Positions 11,725-24,164 of a stretch of DNA of 64,000 nt are shown here, one piece after another (the first letter of the stretch is position 1; every line of letters begins with the position of its first letter). Position numbers and translations under genes: made by a program. Under the pieces are notes generated by a model that saw only the letters and a program-made list of their open reading frames with translations, did not search any database and was not told where the DNA came from. Where the stretch lies: positions 21,098,001-21,162,000 of the forward strand of contig OX467086.1 in the NCBI GenBank assembly GCA_950106755.1. The letters are read 5' to 3'. The DNA is from Climacium dendroides. Taxonomy: Eukaryota > Streptophyta > Bryopsida > Hypnales > Climaciaceae.

Positions 11725-13311
11725 ATGGCTCCCAATGCGGTGAATGCTGATGAAGCAATTGAGTTTCCATCTCGAGGAATCAGTAACAAAATGCCGGTGG
11801 AAATCAAGGTGCGGCAACGTCTCCCTGATTTATTGCAATCCGTGAACCTCAAATACGTGAAGCTCGGGTACCACATTGTGATGTCGCACGCGCTCTACCT
11901 CTTCATGATCCCGCTCCTGCTCGCCGTAGCTGCGGAGATTGGTCGTCTGGGTCACCGCGACTTGCTGCAGCTCTGGGAGCATCTGCAGTACAACTTGGTG
12001 AGCGTGCTAATGTGCTCTGGCGCGCTCGTCTTCGTGGCCACTCTCTACTTCATGTCGCGCCAACGCCCAGTCTACCTCATCGACTTCGCTTGCTACAAGC
12101 CCGAGGATGCGCGCAAGGTCACCATGGAGACTTTCATTGATTGTTCTGTGCAATCGCAGCGTTTCACCGACAGCAGTCTAGATTTTCAGCGCAAGATCAT
12201 CGGCCGGTCCGGGTTGGGTCAGGAGACGTACCTACCGCGCGCGCTCATCGAGTTCCCGTCGAATCCCTGCATGTCTGAAGCGCGTCTGGAGGCGGAGCAG
12301 GTGATGTTCGGCGCCATTGACGAGCTTTTGGTGAAAACGGGCGTGAAGGCGAAAGACATCGCCATTCTTGTTGTAAACTGCAGCTTGTTCAACCCCACAC
12401 CGTCTCTTTCCGCCATGATCGTGAACCATTATAAGATGCGAGGGAACGTGTTGAGCGTGAACTTGGGCGGCATGGGGTGCAGCGCGGGGGTGATAGCCGT
12501 CGACGTCGCGAGAGATCTTCTTCAGGTTCACGGGGAGAGCCTCGCGCTTGTGCTGTCCACAGAAAACATCACTCTGAATTGGTACAACGGAAACGACAGA
12601 ACGAAGCTGGTGTCCAACTGCTTGTTTCGAATGGGCGGCGCGGCGGTGTTGCTTTCCAACAAGCGATTCGGGAAACGGAAAGCGAAGTTCGAGCTGCAAC
12701 ACGTTGTGAGAACGCACAGAGGTGCAGAAGAAAAAGCCTATCAGTGCGTGCATCAAGAAGAAGACGCGAACGGGTGGATGGGAATCACTTTGTCGCGGGA
12801 GCTCACGGAGGTCGCGGGGACCGCGTTGAAAGCGAATATCACCACAGTCGGGCCGCTTGTACTTCCCCTCTCGGAGCAGCTCCTCTTCTTTGCGAATCTC
12901 GTCGCGCGCAAGCTGCTGAACTGGAAGATCAAGGCGTTTATCCCTGATTTCAAACTTGCGATTGAGCATTTCTGTATTCACGCGGGGGGGAGGGCGGTGT
13001 TGGACGAGGTGGAGAAGAATTTGCAGCTGACGGATTGGCATATGGAGCCGTCGCGGATGACGTTGTACCGATTCGGGAACACGTCCAGCAGCTCCATCTG
13101 GTATGAGCTTGCGTACGCGGAAGCCAAGGGGCGCGTGAGGAAGGGGGACCGCGTGTGGCAGATTGCGTTTGGGTCGGGATTCAAGTGTAATAGCGCGGTG
13201 TGGCGAGCTCTGCGGACTGTGAAAACGGATCGCCGTTACAGCCCGTGGTCGGATTGCGTAGACAAGATGCCGATCAAAGTGCCGACGAACCATACATTCG
13301 AGGCTTCCTAA
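11725..13311 (+). CDS. 3-ketoacyl-CoA synthase (very-long-chain fatty acid condensing enzyme)
   Basis: This single-exon gene encodes 528 residues, a usual KCS length. By family, the enzyme condenses malonyl-CoA with a long-chain acyl-CoA in the ER membrane, the committed step of very-long-chain fatty acid elongation for waxes, cutin-associated lipids and sphingolipids. Two hydrophobic segments (about 51-71 and 90-110) form the N-terminal membrane anchor, preceded by the family motif [11 protein letters not shown] (40-50). The catalytic triad is complete: Cys252 in GGMGCSAG, His419 in FCIHAGGR and Asn452 in FGNTSSSS, with the spacing seen in FAE1-type enzymes. Conserved blocks WYNGNDR and [13 protein letters not shown] are present, and the C-terminus has [11 protein letters not shown]. 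The start is the first in-frame ATG (TCCATGG) and gives the full N-terminus. Upstream lies a 165-bp tandem duplication. GC is far above that of the flanks. Substrate chain length cannot be told from sequence. Family assignment is very secure. Confidence 0.97.
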   Translation: MAPNAVNADEAIEFPSRGISNKMPVEIKVRQRLPDLLQSVNLKYVKLGYHIVMSHALYLFMIPLLLAVAAEIGRLGHRDLLQLWEHLQYNLVSVLMCSGALVFVATLYFMSRQRPVYLIDFACYKPEDARKVTMETFIDCSVQSQRFTDSSLDFQRKIIGRSGLGQETYLPRALIEFPSNPCMSEARLEAEQVMFGAIDELLVKTGVKAKDIAILVVNCSLFNPTPSLSAMIVNHYKMRGNVLSVNLGGMGCSAGVIAVDVARDLLQVHGESLALVLSTENITLNWYNGNDRTKLVSNCLFRMGGAAVLLSNKRFGKRKAKFELQHVVRTHRGAEEKAYQCVHQEEDANGWMGITLSRELTEVAGTALKANITTVGPLVLPLSEQLLFFANLVARKLLNWKIKAFIPDFKLAIEHFCIHAGGRAVLDEVEKNLQLTDWHMEPSRMTLYRFGNTSSSSIWYELAYAEAKGRVRKGDRVWQIAFGSGFKCNSAVWRALRTVKTDRRYSPWSDCVDKMPIKVPTNHTFEAS

Positions 13312-14790
13312 TTTCCCTTCTAACCCTGAACCTACTCTTCGAATTCCCTAGCCTTTAGAGAGTTACATTGATGAAATTTAGCTCTCTCTCTCTCTCTCTC
13401 GATGCATGGTCCGTGAGAGTGCTGGCGAGTTGCTAAACTCCGGAAACGATTCTTTTTGATAGGTATGGAGAGACGCTGATTCTTTGTTGAAGATTTTAAT
13501 TGATTGAAACGGAATCCGATCCCGCAAGTAGAGCTGGGATCGGATCGAAATGGATGGTTCTTGTAATTTTATTGAATCGAAAGCTTATGAGTCCTGATGA
13601 AATAGGATCAATTTTCGTCTTCACGTACATGTGCAAGGGCATTGTCACGATCACCCTAATCGTCAATATCTGACAACCACTAAACCTTCTGGACATCAAA
13701 ATACGTTGATAGGTTTAATGACATTTGTGTGATAGTCTATTGTGAGCAGATGGGTATGGCTTTGTATGTGAGCTTTGGTATTGGTATGGCTTTTGATTCG
13801 CTCCCTCCAAGATTTCTGATTCGATGACAATTCTCGTGTCAGCTATGCAATCGTGTTGACAGGAAATATTCAGATTTCTACATTCTGCTACGGCCACTAG
13901 TGAAGCTGATCGAGAAGCCACTGACATTGATACCGCTGAAGCGTCTCTGACTCTGATCTTAGAAATCAGAGCCAGAAATCATAGAAACCTTTACATCATC
14001 TAAAAGGTACGTTCCCACCTGGTGTTCGGTAGAACTGGGTGTCAATAGAAAAAGAATTCTAATGACTTTGAAGCCTCTTGAACATGTCCTGCCAAAAAAA
14101 GATTAAGGTTTGGGAAATAGCAATAAGAAATTTCAATAATGTGCATTCACACCTGCTGTTAATTACGATACGGAGTATGTTATTTGCGGTGTCTGTTCAC
14201 AGCTTCGCCACTATCCTCCTACACAGGCAAGTCCAGCTGCCTTCAGATGTACTTCCAAGTTTGAGAGATTCTTTCTGAACCCTTTCGAGAATGAGAGCAC
14301 TAGAGCTCCACCTTGTTGCGGTGTTTAAGTTCTATTGAGATTCAGTAAACTACAACAACCTCGGAGGATAGTCTACGTCCATCAATCTTGGAGTATTTTC
14401 ATAAATGTTATTCAAACTCAGCTTGTCAAAGCATGCAAAAGACATAGTCAAACTTGAAGCACTAGGCTTGGGTTTCTGAACTTGAAACCTTGGATAGTAA
14501 AGATTACTCATTGACAATGCAAGATTGTGTTAACTTTGAAAGCTCCAAGCTTGATCTACGAAGTGGGTTCTTGTACAAAGTGTTTGCTCATTGACAAAAT
14601 GTATACATCAACACTGGATAAAGTGCTTGCTTTGCCACAACTTGGATATGTTAACAAAATCATTCCCAATCAAGATTTGTGCAAAGATTGATGAACACTC
14701 TTACTTAGTGGCATTGGACATGCTAGATATTTATCACTATGCTTAACTATTTTAACAATAAGAGATAAAGCCAAGTGGAAATGTATCGGA
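13312..14790. other. KCS 3' flank and intergenic sequence
   Basis: A (CT)n run at 13382-13400 lies shortly after the stop codon. Beyond it there is moderate-GC sequence grading into AT-rich DNA. No gene or clear repeat border is visible. Confidence 0.4.
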
Positions 14791-15060
14791 AGGTAGGTAC
14801 CTAAACCCCAAATCACACCCTATCTAAAACCACCATCATCCCTCTACATACATCTCCAAAATCAATATGTACCTATTTTGAAGATGCAATTTTAGAACAT
14901 CTACCAAGAAGAACTTTGACCATTTCTGACTTTTGCACATGGTATCTGAATGTTGCGTTCTTTTGTGCTTTAGAACCTCCTTCCATTTGCCAAGAAGAAA
15001 ATATGAAAATTTCATCAATCTAATAAGAGAAACTGTGCAGCAGCGAAAAAAGTGGCGCTT
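14791..15060. repeat. dispersed repeat, copy 1 of 3
   Basis: It aligns with 52911-53240 and in part with 61025-61215. Shared blocks include AAGGTAGGT, CACACCCTA(T/C)CTAAAAC, ACATCTACCAA, a stretch matching TTTGCACATGGTATCTGAATG, and GAACCTCCTT(T)CCA(T/C)TTGCCA. No inverted or LTR ends were recognised, so the class is unknown. All copies are non-coding as they stand. Confidence 0.6.
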
Positions 15061-15120
15061 TTGGGTGTCCCTACCTCAGGTCGTAGTAGTTACTTCAATC
15101 GCATTACAGGTCCTGCAATC

Positions 15121-15798
15121 AGAGATCCACTAACCACTAAACCAAGCATCCCAATCCCTGAAACCATCGTACATTTAGAGAGAAGAGATTTCACGAGGAT
15201 ATATTGCTATGCTCCAGCCATGGCGACCATGGCCCCGCCTACAAAACTGTGGTATTTGTACAAAGTCTAACAAGGTGTTGATCGTCGCCAGATCGATTCC
15301 GAAATTGCATCATAACTACCGAATGATTTACAGTACTGGCATCTTTGTACACGAAGAAATGAAAGGAATGAAACGGGGCTACTACCACATTTGCGCCCGC
15401 ACAGGCTCCATGGCCAGCAGCTCCTGCGCGGTGTCCACAGCGCTCTCACGTAACGACCTCAAATGTGCCAGCAGAGATCCACTAGAACGAGCATCCCAAT
15501 CACTGAAACCATCGTACATTGAGAAAGAAGAGATTTCACGAGGATATATTTGATTACGCTCCAGCCATGGCGACCATGGCCCCGCCTACAAAACTGTTGG
15601 TACTTGTACAAAGTCTAAGAGGATCGTCGCCAGATTCCAAAATTGCATTATAACTACCGAATGATTTACAGTATTAGTATCTTTGTACATGAAGAAAAGG
15701 GGGCTACTACCACATTTGCGCCCGCACGGGCTCCATGGCAAGCAACTCCTGCGCGGTGTCCACAGCACTCTCTCGCAACGACCTCAAATGCGCCAGCG
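15121..15798. repeat. tandem duplication (352 + 325 bp) over the 3' end of the unknown two-exon gene
   Basis: Two direct copies begin AGAGATCCACTA at 15121 and 15473. Shared blocks include GAGATTTCACGAGGATATAT, CTCCAGCCATGGCGACCATG, ACTACCGAATGATTTACAGT and CTACTACCACATTTGCGCCC. The right copy contains the true stop codon and last codons of the minus-strand gene at 15707-17208. The left copy (coding part about 15382-15465, minus) repeats those 27-28 codons plus the stop without a frame break, but has no upstream exon. Confidence 0.85.
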
Positions 15799-17208
15799 TC
15801 CACTTGCGCCACTCGTTCTTGTCTCCCTTTGTGCGCGGCGGGTTGAACCGGCTCCGAAACTCGCTAGAGCCCAGAAAATGCTCCACTTTCCGACCCACGA
15901 GCACGAGGTGGATGTGGCGCTCGCTTTGCAACCTGGCCGCGATGTACACCACGGCGTGGCGGACGGTGCCGTTGCGCGGATCCCAAGATTCCACGGCGTG
16001 GCTGATGGCGCCACCTTCGCTACGGATGTTGAGGATGGAGCCGCAAATGGCCCCGTCGATGTCCTCGGACGGGCACGTCTGCGTGAGCTTCAGCTTTAGG
16101 AACGTCGCGAGCTGTCTCGTGTCGTCGATGGGGACGATGATCTCGCCGAGTTGGAAAGCGGAGACTTGGGGAGCCACGATCTTGTCGAACTCGTAGGAGA
16201 GGCGCTCCCTGCACAACACCAAGTTCCGAACCCTAATTGCTTAGACACCTCTTCAGATGCTTTACAGCTCCTACTATGAAATAAACAAGAGTCACCCACA
16301 TGTATACCACAGTTCACAATCGCATATGACCCTCTCTTCATGCAATTGCAAAGTCTCGGAATCAGTCTCGGGTTTCATAGTTTAGGAGGCAAAGCGTCCA
16401 ACGTTGAGTAATATGTATCATCGGAATACGAGGATCACTACGAGAGGCGAAAATGTTGCCTACTTTGAAATTCCACCTTCTCTCAATTTTCTAAGTAGAG
16501 GAAGTTGCGTCTCTTCTGTCAAGGATACCATAAAGATGAGTCCACAAATTGCTATCAAGATGAAATTTCAATTGTTCCACACGGTGATTCCATCTCCTTG
16601 AGTTTGTGGTAACAGCTTCCAACGGTGGAAGAGTCATGGACGAAATCAAGTGCTCCACACGGCAAGTATTGTCCTACGACGCGAGACGGTAGCAGCTACT
16701 CTGAAACCACAAATGTACAGAGGATGTTTATCTCGCATCCTGAATTCGTATCAAACGTAACGTACCGGTCTTCCAGAGCGAGATTCTCCTCCCAAATCTG
16801 CAATCGATCTCTTAGCACAATCGGCAACAACGGCGACGCCTTCGTCGTCACATCCTCTTCCTCCTTCTCATCCTCCTCCGTCACGTCATCCTCCTGCGCA
16901 TCATCAAATTCCTCACACTCTTCCGCCTCCCGTTTCGTATCTTCTAACCTCGACGTCGACGTAGTTTGCGTCTCTCGCTGCTGCGGTGACAAGGCGAAGC
17001 TCACCAGCGCAACACTGAGATACTTTTGCGTGCATTCCCGGATAAGCGAGAAGGTGAATGTGAGCCCCCAAATGAGAATTCCCTTTCCGATCCACAGCAC
17101 GAACACCACTACACGAATCAACCACATGAGAATGAGGTAGTAAACACTCGAGGACGCCAGCACCTTGCGCACCACCACTTGCAACTTGGACGGATCCACG
17201 GGCTCCAT
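15707..17208 (-). CDS. unknown two-exon gene, 314-residue membrane-anchored acidic protein
   Basis: I do not recognise the family. The model is exon 1 17208-16766, intron 16765-16209 (donor CG|GTACGT, acceptor TTGTGCAG|G) and exon 2 16208-15707. The join is in frame (phase 2) and continues a charged helix. The start is the first ATG, in a strong context (GCCATGG). The protein has a short N-terminal basic segment, a hydrophobic stretch at about residues 20-55 (one long or two short membrane spans), then a Glu/Asp-rich linker (about 85-120), then a 190-residue mixed soluble domain with many charged residues. That domain includes HAVVYIAARLQSERHIHLVL, a beta-strand-like run. The 3' end is part of a tandem duplication. 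The 557-bp intron and GC-rich exons contrast with the AT-rich flanks. A membrane- or organelle-anchored protein is plausible, but no function can be assigned. The exon structure is supported by sequence only. Confidence 0.7.
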
Positions 17209-18060
17209 GGCTTCTATCAATTCCCTAGCTCGTCTTCGGTCTAGCTACTTCACCTGCTCATGACGCCCATTATCGATGCACAGTACCCACTCACAGCTCG
17301 AGTTTTTCTAATCTCTCGCTTTGGAACGTACTGCAATTCTCACGACCACAACGCCAGCTTGAGTGCTTCAATCTCTTGCTTGGCAACTGCAATTCTCACG
17401 TCCACAACGCAGCTTGCTAGCTACCACCAGTAGTAGTGATCATTCCCTGACGTACCTTGGTGCAGATCTCGAAGAGGTAAGTAAGCAAGGTAGTGAGCAA
17501 GTGCAAGAAAGATCGGCCGGGCGACTGGTTGTGAACAATGATTTAGCGGTGAGTGCTAGCTTGCAGTCATGACTGTATATGAATACCGTGTACTTGACAG
17601 AGAGTACTTGTAGACTCATGCACGGTCTCCGTCTCCGTCACTTCGCATGGGATTCCTAGCTAGCTAAGTTAGCTAGCTAGCTTCAGCGTGCTTGTCAGGC
17701 ACTCCTGCTTTTTACGAGAAAACAGTAGCAACTACGTAATTCGCTGTATGTCACGTACTAAGCTTAGAGCTGCCTGTGTGGGCATTCACGGAGGGAGGCT
17801 GCAAACAAGGCCTGCAAATAAGGTGGCAAAGGAAATTTTACAGGTTGTTATACAGTACTACGTACTGGGAGGTGGTGATGGACAGCGTGACAGGAGTTGT
17901 GAGGTTGTTCACTGTGCTTTGGAATCTATTGTCTTTTTTTCGCAGTTCCACCACGTCTGCCTTTTGCTGATAAGAAGAAGAAAAAAAAAGCTTTCATTTG
18001 TGTCAAAAATTAAAAATTAAAAATTAAAAAAAGGCACAGCTCACCTGCTGGGGTGTGGAT
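17209..18060. other. upstream region of the unknown gene; moderate GC
   Basis: A short direct repeat around TCTCGCTT/TCTTGCTT...GCAATTCTCACG (17313-17400) and a GCTAGCTA-rich palindromic run at 17655-17683 are visible. Likely promoter sequence of the minus-strand gene. The open frames here have no similarity. Confidence 0.4.
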
Positions 18061-21000
18061 CGGAATTGCAGATGAACTGACTTCTTTCTGGCTCGGGGGT
18101 GCCGATCACAGCACAAGGTGGACCAGCCTACTAGCACCCACATTAGAACTCTGCCCTTATGTACATGTGGTGTCCATTTTCAATCGAAAATGTACTCCAA
18201 AGGACAAAATTGAGATGGGGTGGGTGGGTGGTAATAGGCTAGTCTACCTTCAACTCCAAATTTTACATCTATGGGAATTCCCAATGGGCAACTATATTAT
18301 TTATCATGTATGATCAAATTTGGGAATTTGAATTCATACAATATCATAACACTTATATAAAAAATAATCAACTTAAAGGTAGGGGATCCTTTGCTTCCTA
18401 TGAATTCATGCTCCTTTTGTTGTAAAAAAATTTGATTGCAAGCTTGCTCATGAATTATAAACCTCTATAACAAGAAGACCACCAACACCTAGTGCCCTCC
18501 ATATGCAAGGATGTTATATTGTTCACTAGAGAACATCTCTTGACTTCCTTTCTTGTACCAAATACTACATATTACTTACGCAAATCATTATAGAGATTGA
18601 TGGGTAAGATTCAAATGTTTGATTTTACTGTTTCCTATTATGATGCCATCCCCTTGCCTACCCCCCTCCCAGCCTTAAAAAACAAAGGATCACATAATTA
18701 AAACAAAATCTCCACCCCACCCCTACCATTGATTGGGAGAAAATTGAAGACTGTTGATTGAATCCACATCTCAATCGAGAAAACGTATATGGGTAAATAC
18801 TACAAATATAAATATATAATATATAATGCACATATGGATACAACAATCCAGCAATATCGATTGCATCTAAAGTTGCAATCTTAAATTAGAAATAGGGGAT
18901 TTGGTTTGGTTTGGATTTGGGTTTGGATTTGGATTTTGGGATTGTTAATTTTTTTAAAATTAATGTCCTATCACTAAACACCATGTGTACAATATGAAAT
19001 TTTTAATTAGATGTTAATTGAATTTTCACTTGATTGTCACTATCCACTCATAGGATAGCCTACTCACACTTGATTTTCCTGTGTTTCAACTACATTAGGC
19101 ATAATGTTATCTAAGATTATAACTTAACAAGAGTTTCTACTATAGTATGTACTTAGAGAAAGTAGCTAGAAAGTTTTCTCCATGTGTATATTAAGAGTAA
19201 AAACTTAGTTAATATAATTTTTTTTATTGGAATCAGACACCCCAAATTAGCTAAAGATGATTGAGAAATTCAAAATTAACCAACCAACCAAATAGGGATT
19301 GGTTTTATATTTATTTCCACAACAATTTAGTATTAGTGCAATGATTAGTATCAGGCCTTTGGGAGAGAGGGAGGGAGGGGGCAATGTTGTGGGGTCAAAT
19401 TGCACCATTTCAAAATAAATCTTTTCTTTTTACTACATGAAAGTAGTCTTTTTTTGCCAAAAGTTTTCATTTCTTTGTAAAAAGCGGATGAAGTCATCAA
19501 ATTTGAATGACAAAATGCATAAACAAACTAGAAAGTGTTCTTTGGTCCAAAAGATGGATGAATGTAGAAATACAATGCTTCACCAAATTATAAGTGATCA
19601 CCATCCCAATACTATTTCATAAAGTCTTGATCAGTCTTTATGCACAAATTAGATGCTTTCAATCTATAAGCTAGATTGTAAGGTAGCTCATCATTGTAGG
19701 ATAATTGATTGAATGGACACGATCATCTATAACGCTTCAAAAACTAAGTCTATGTTGTTATGTCTAGTATGTGCACCATATGTTGAAAATGAGTGGATAA
19801 AATTCAAATGAGCAAACATAGATGTTGTAGTATCCTAAGTGTACTACAATCCTAAAAAAACTTGAAGCAAAAAGCAATTATGGTTTAGAAGTTAATGAAT
19901 TCCAAAGCTAACTACCCAATAGACTCAATTGTTGAGGCGGATTTTATAATCACTCAAAAAATTGTTTTTTGAGCATTGATGACTTGAATATTTTACTACA
20001 TGTTGTACACCTTTTAAGACCCACTCTCTTTGTTTTGTTAGAAGATGACGTACATGTGCTTTAAAAAAATTATATATAGAGAAAAATGTAGATAATTTGA
20101 ATTTGAATGGAATTTGAAGATTTTTAACAAATCAAAGACTTGAGATTTCATTTACAATCATGAATGATCTATAGGTTGCTATCTGAACCTTTGTTGCATC
20201 TATTTTGAAAAGATTTGAAGATTATTGTCCTAATATGCAATCGATACAAATTGTTTTAATTTGCATTCAGCAACTAAAACAATTATTTTTACTGCAATCT
20301 TTTTGAATATGACATATTAGTTTGTATGGATTGTATATAGTACATTTTTTAAATTTTAGGTGATTTAAAATGATATGAAAAAGGCAAAGTGATACCAAAA
20401 TTTTGAAAATATGTCTTAATTATGTTTTTATCAAATGTATTTGTCAATATTTTGTCATATATAGTACATATTTTAAATAATTCAAAATTTTGGTATTGCT
20501 TTTGATTTTTTTAAAGATTTTTAGTTTTTTTAAATTTAAATCTTTTTTGAAGGGTCATTTTTTGAACATAAAAAGTGATTTTTTGAGTGTATACCTATCA
20601 ATATCCTTCAAAATATGTAGAAAATTTGCACAGCAAAGTCTTTAGAATCTATATTGTAGAAATATTAAACAATTGATATAAGATACTCTATAAAAAAATC
20701 GATCTTTGGAATATATTTGTGTTCCTCTGTTGTTCAAAGTTTGAACATTTGATACTATAAGGATTCAAAGTTAGGAAAGTCCAATTTGGTGGGCAATGTT
20801 CATAGTGTTTTTCATATTGAACTAGATCCAATGATACATGGCACTTCTAATTCTAATTAATCTCACACGTCTTAAAAGTTGCAAAATGGCTTTGTACTCT
20901 ACTTATCCCCCCAAGGATCAAGTGCTCATTCAATATACGGAAGAAATCTTGAGTAGATTCCTACGAAGTCATTTTGGTAAAAAATTTATAAAATTTGAAC

Positions 21001-22393
21001 ACAATGTGTAAACATGTTCTTCCTTATTGAAAAAATATTTTTTTTCCAATGAGATGCCCAAATCAAAAATTATATTGCCCTAGACTTTGGAGCAACTTGG
21101 GTCTTGGGTAGGAATCTTTTATAATTTTTTTGCAAAAAATCTCATCAACTTTTGAAATTTGGCATGTATCTAACTAATAAAATATGACTTACAATTGTCC
21201 AAATAAAATTAGTCCTCAAATCTCATTTTCAAAGGAGTTAAACTTTATTAGCTATGTTTGGGTAGTATAAAAAATAATATTTTCTTCTAACTTCAAGTCC
21301 TATTATCTTGCAATTTGTGAAGTCAATTTTTTTTTAAATCTTTCCATATATTCCAAATGTTTGTCTCTAACTTTTCACCTTTTAGATTTCATATAAAAAA
21401 TTAGTCAAAATCATTATTTTTGTATAGAGCAAAAATTTTACTTCCAAGGGCATGAAATTTTCCCACCAATAAATTTACTTTTTCTCTTCAAACACTATAA
21501 TCTTTCAATCCGTGAGGTCAAATGGTCTGAAATTTTCCACACTCTAGTAAAATACTTTACTTCAATTTTGCATGATTGAAGTTTTAAAAAAATAAACTTT
21601 GTTTTTGAATAATATACCCAAAAAATGCAATTTTTTGACAATATCTCCTCTCCCCCCATCCTTTAGAGTTAATACAATTTTGTATTTAAGTATATTAATG
21701 TATACATGCTAAATGACATCCAAATGAAATATAATAATTGTAGAGTTTTTAATTTAGTGGTGTATGTCCTACCATATTTTAGTGCATATTTTGTATTCTA
21801 AAAACAAATAAAGTACCATGAAGACACTTTCTTATCAACCTTTTAAAGTTAAGTATTGAGGCAACAAGTATCATCATGACCCTCATCAGAACAAGTCTAA
21901 TAATAATTCATAAGATGAATGAGCCCATCGGAAACACAAATGAGACAAGCTCACAGGGACAAGCTCGTTGAAAATACAAATGAACAAGCCCATTGTGAGC
22001 AAAAATTGCATTGGTGCTGTACATTTCAAATTTTTTGATAATATACACCACCATTACAATTTTGCCTACAATGGACCTGCTTTTGTTTGTATCCACAATG
22101 ATTGATTTGAATATTATCAAAAATGGTCTCACCATAAACAAAGCAAATTTGCCTAACAACCCATTATTGTATATCAAGTAGCTCTCATCATTTCATAATC
22201 ACATAAAGACAGTTTGCACCTACAATTGGATGAAGTACAAACACAACATTCATACATTAAGGTGAAGGCACCCATTTCTAACCAATGCCCCATCAACAAT
22301 CAACCAAGGTTGAAACAAATTTCCAAACAAAGCTTGGAATGTGTTTTTTTTCTTTTTTTCAAGGTTTGGACTATCAAGTTCATGACACACGTC
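18061..22393. other. AT-rich repeat-derived region without a gene
   Basis: All open frames are short. The 18898-18943 stretch is a degenerate (TTTGG)n run. Parts of 20900-21600 resemble the interior of the 811-1779 element (for example ATAATCTTTCAATC followed by a (A/G)GTCAAATG motif), so diverged copies of TTAA-type elements are likely, but I could not find their ends. Confidence 0.45.
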
Positions 22394-23040
22394 TCAAAGT
22401 AGTGAGCAAGAAAGTAAGAAGCAATAAATAAGAAAGTGATTGGAATTGAAAGAGCCTAGACATTGGCTATGGGTCTAGAGCACTTTTTGCCTCCCAAAAT
22501 TCATAGTAATTCAATTCAAGCAATAAAAATTACCAATTTTTTTTTGCAATCCTCGTCATTTCTATCAATGCAACTATGAAAATATTTGCTTTGCCTTGCA
22601 CTACTCCAAATTATGTCTAGAATTGCTTATTTGATTGGTTATGGATGCCTTCATCTTAGATGTAAAAGATACAAGAAGTCAATGCTAAAAAACATTTGAT
22701 ATATTTTCTAAATTTGTACCCTATTTTTCACATCCTCACTCATGGTTGTCCATTGTACAACAAGAATCTACTTCCTCTCTATACTAAATAGTGAAACTAG
22801 GTTGCCTTACTCAAGAAAGGTACCTCACGACACACCACTTCTCCAGATGGAGGCACAAGCAATTCTCTAAACCCGAGCCATGAACCAATGCACCAACCCA
22901 TGCAACACACATGGTTCTTACATCACTGCATCCTTCTACAGGAATTGTACATATTTATATAGTGTAAAATGTCGAGAAATTAGTGTGGGACAACCTAATT
23001 TCACTATTTACTGTAGATTTTGTAGGGCACACTTAATTTG
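22394..23040. repeat. dispersed repeat, fullest copy (about 650 bp)
   Basis: The left part (22394-22640) aligns with 42784-43045; shared blocks are AGTGAGCAA(G/A)AAAGTA and CAATTCAAG(C/T)(A/C)AT. The right part (22780-23020) aligns with 48838-49082; shared blocks are ATATTTATATAG(T/A)GTA(A/G)AATGT and GGGACAACCTAATTTCACTA. Together they indicate one repeat of at least 650 bp, possibly an LTR, since the right part contains a TATATAG box. No ends were established. Confidence 0.6.
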
Positions 23041-23198
23041 GAGACGTGCTGGGTACAGTAACTAAGTTAAATGGTGAGTGATCCTACCTCAGTCAGTCCC
23101 GTCTTACAGTGTGTATTATTTACTAACTTACTTGTATCTATACTACCGGTACATTTTGCATTACCTTCTTTTTTTCAAAACTAATTTTCAATCAACAG

Positions 23199-23292
23199 CT
23201 AGTTTTTAATTTTTAATTTTCAGCCGGTTTATGTAGTTTTTAATTTTTAATTTTCAGCCTAATATGTAGTTTTTAGTTTTTAGTTTTTAATT
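23199..23292. repeat. AT-rich tandem repeat of GTTTTTAATTTTTAATTTTCA-type units
   Basis: Two full units of about 37 bp and a partial third carry internal TTTTTAA sub-repeats. Confidence 0.8.
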
Positions 23293-23426
23293 CTCTTCCG
23301 TGGGTTGCGGTATGGCCCTGCACGTAAGAGAATTAGATTACAGCTCAATAAAGTCTGTAACCTAATCCGCTGGCAGGGTTACTGCTGCAAAGGGACTGCA
23401 AAGCAGCACTTGTGGCAGCTTATTAA

Positions 23427-23812
23427 AGGTAACTGACCCATTTCCAACTACTCAAGCAATTACACATATTTGGAGAGCAGGTTTTGGGAGTGCGGAATTT
23501 TTACAATGTACAGAAAAATAGAGTTTGGAAGGACTGTATATTTTTCCAGAATTTTATTGTACAAAACGTAATTACTGTGAATTTTTTAAAGTGAAAGATT
23601 CTCTTTGACTTGTAATGGTGATGTAGACCTTTCTATTTCTGACCATAGGTTGATTGCAAAATCGACCAAGGGTTTGGTTGCAATATTGATAGCCTTACAG
23701 CCAATCATAATGCGCCACAATTGCTCCTCGAATTGCACCACGACTTCACGGAAAAAAACAACAACCTATAGATTAGAAATGGGGTGATGGTTGGAAATGG
23801 GTCAGCTACTAT
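23427..23812. mobile_element. TIR element (ends CTGACCCATTTCCAAC), about 386 bp
   Basis: The left end CTGACCCATTTCCAACTA matches the reverse complement of the right end, CTGACCCATTTCCAACCA. The interior has no coding capacity and shares blocks (AATTGC(G/A)CCACAATTGC-like and GGTTGCAATATTGA(T/G)AG) with 28108-28476. The left 45 bp also match the left end of 25936-26166. Superfamily not determined. Confidence 0.7.
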
Positions 23813-23954
23813 AATTCATTTCAGAATTAGTTGGACACGTATTCAAATTTATCAAAATATTTTGGATTAAAAAAAATAAAAAATAAAAAAACTACCAAAG
23901 TTGTTTGGAGGAATTTAGCTTCCTTTGAATGTAATGAGCTCTTAAAAGGTCGCT

Positions 23955-24164
23955 TTAACCCTTAAACGACGGATCGGTGATTGTAGATATCATTCATTTT
24001 GATACAAAGAGAATCATTGATTTTAAAAAATCCAAAAGCATTCACTGGAAGTCAAAATACTCTAGAAAATCTGTTTTTTTTCCACAAAATTTCAAGCTGC
24101 ACTTTCAAAAGATTCTCTATCATCCATCAAACACAAAACATCCGCCTCGATGTTTAAGGGTTAA
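23955..24164. mobile_element. TTAA-flanked element, 210 bp, family with copies at 29682, 53669 and 53950
   Basis: Left end TTAACCCTTAAACGACGGAT; reverse complement of right end TTAACCCTTAAACATCGAGG. TTAA is present at both borders. The interior contains AAAAGCATTCACTGGAAGTC, shared in form with the other three copies. Flanking sequence to the left (GGAATTTAGCTTCC) is also shared with the 29682 copy, which suggests both lie in a larger repeat. Confidence 0.8.

Noticed and set aside
12477..12947. 156-codon plus-strand frame inside the KCS gene
   Set aside because: Out-of-frame reading of the KCS coding sequence with an Arg-rich composition.
12232..13293. 353-codon open frame on the minus strand opposite the KCS gene
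   Set aside because: It is antisense to a secure gene, Arg/His/Pro-rich as expected from GC-rich third positions, and has no domain. It is a shadow frame.
18898..18943. Interstitial telomere repeat
   Set aside because: The TTTGG-type run is degenerate and does not contain a TTTAGGG array.
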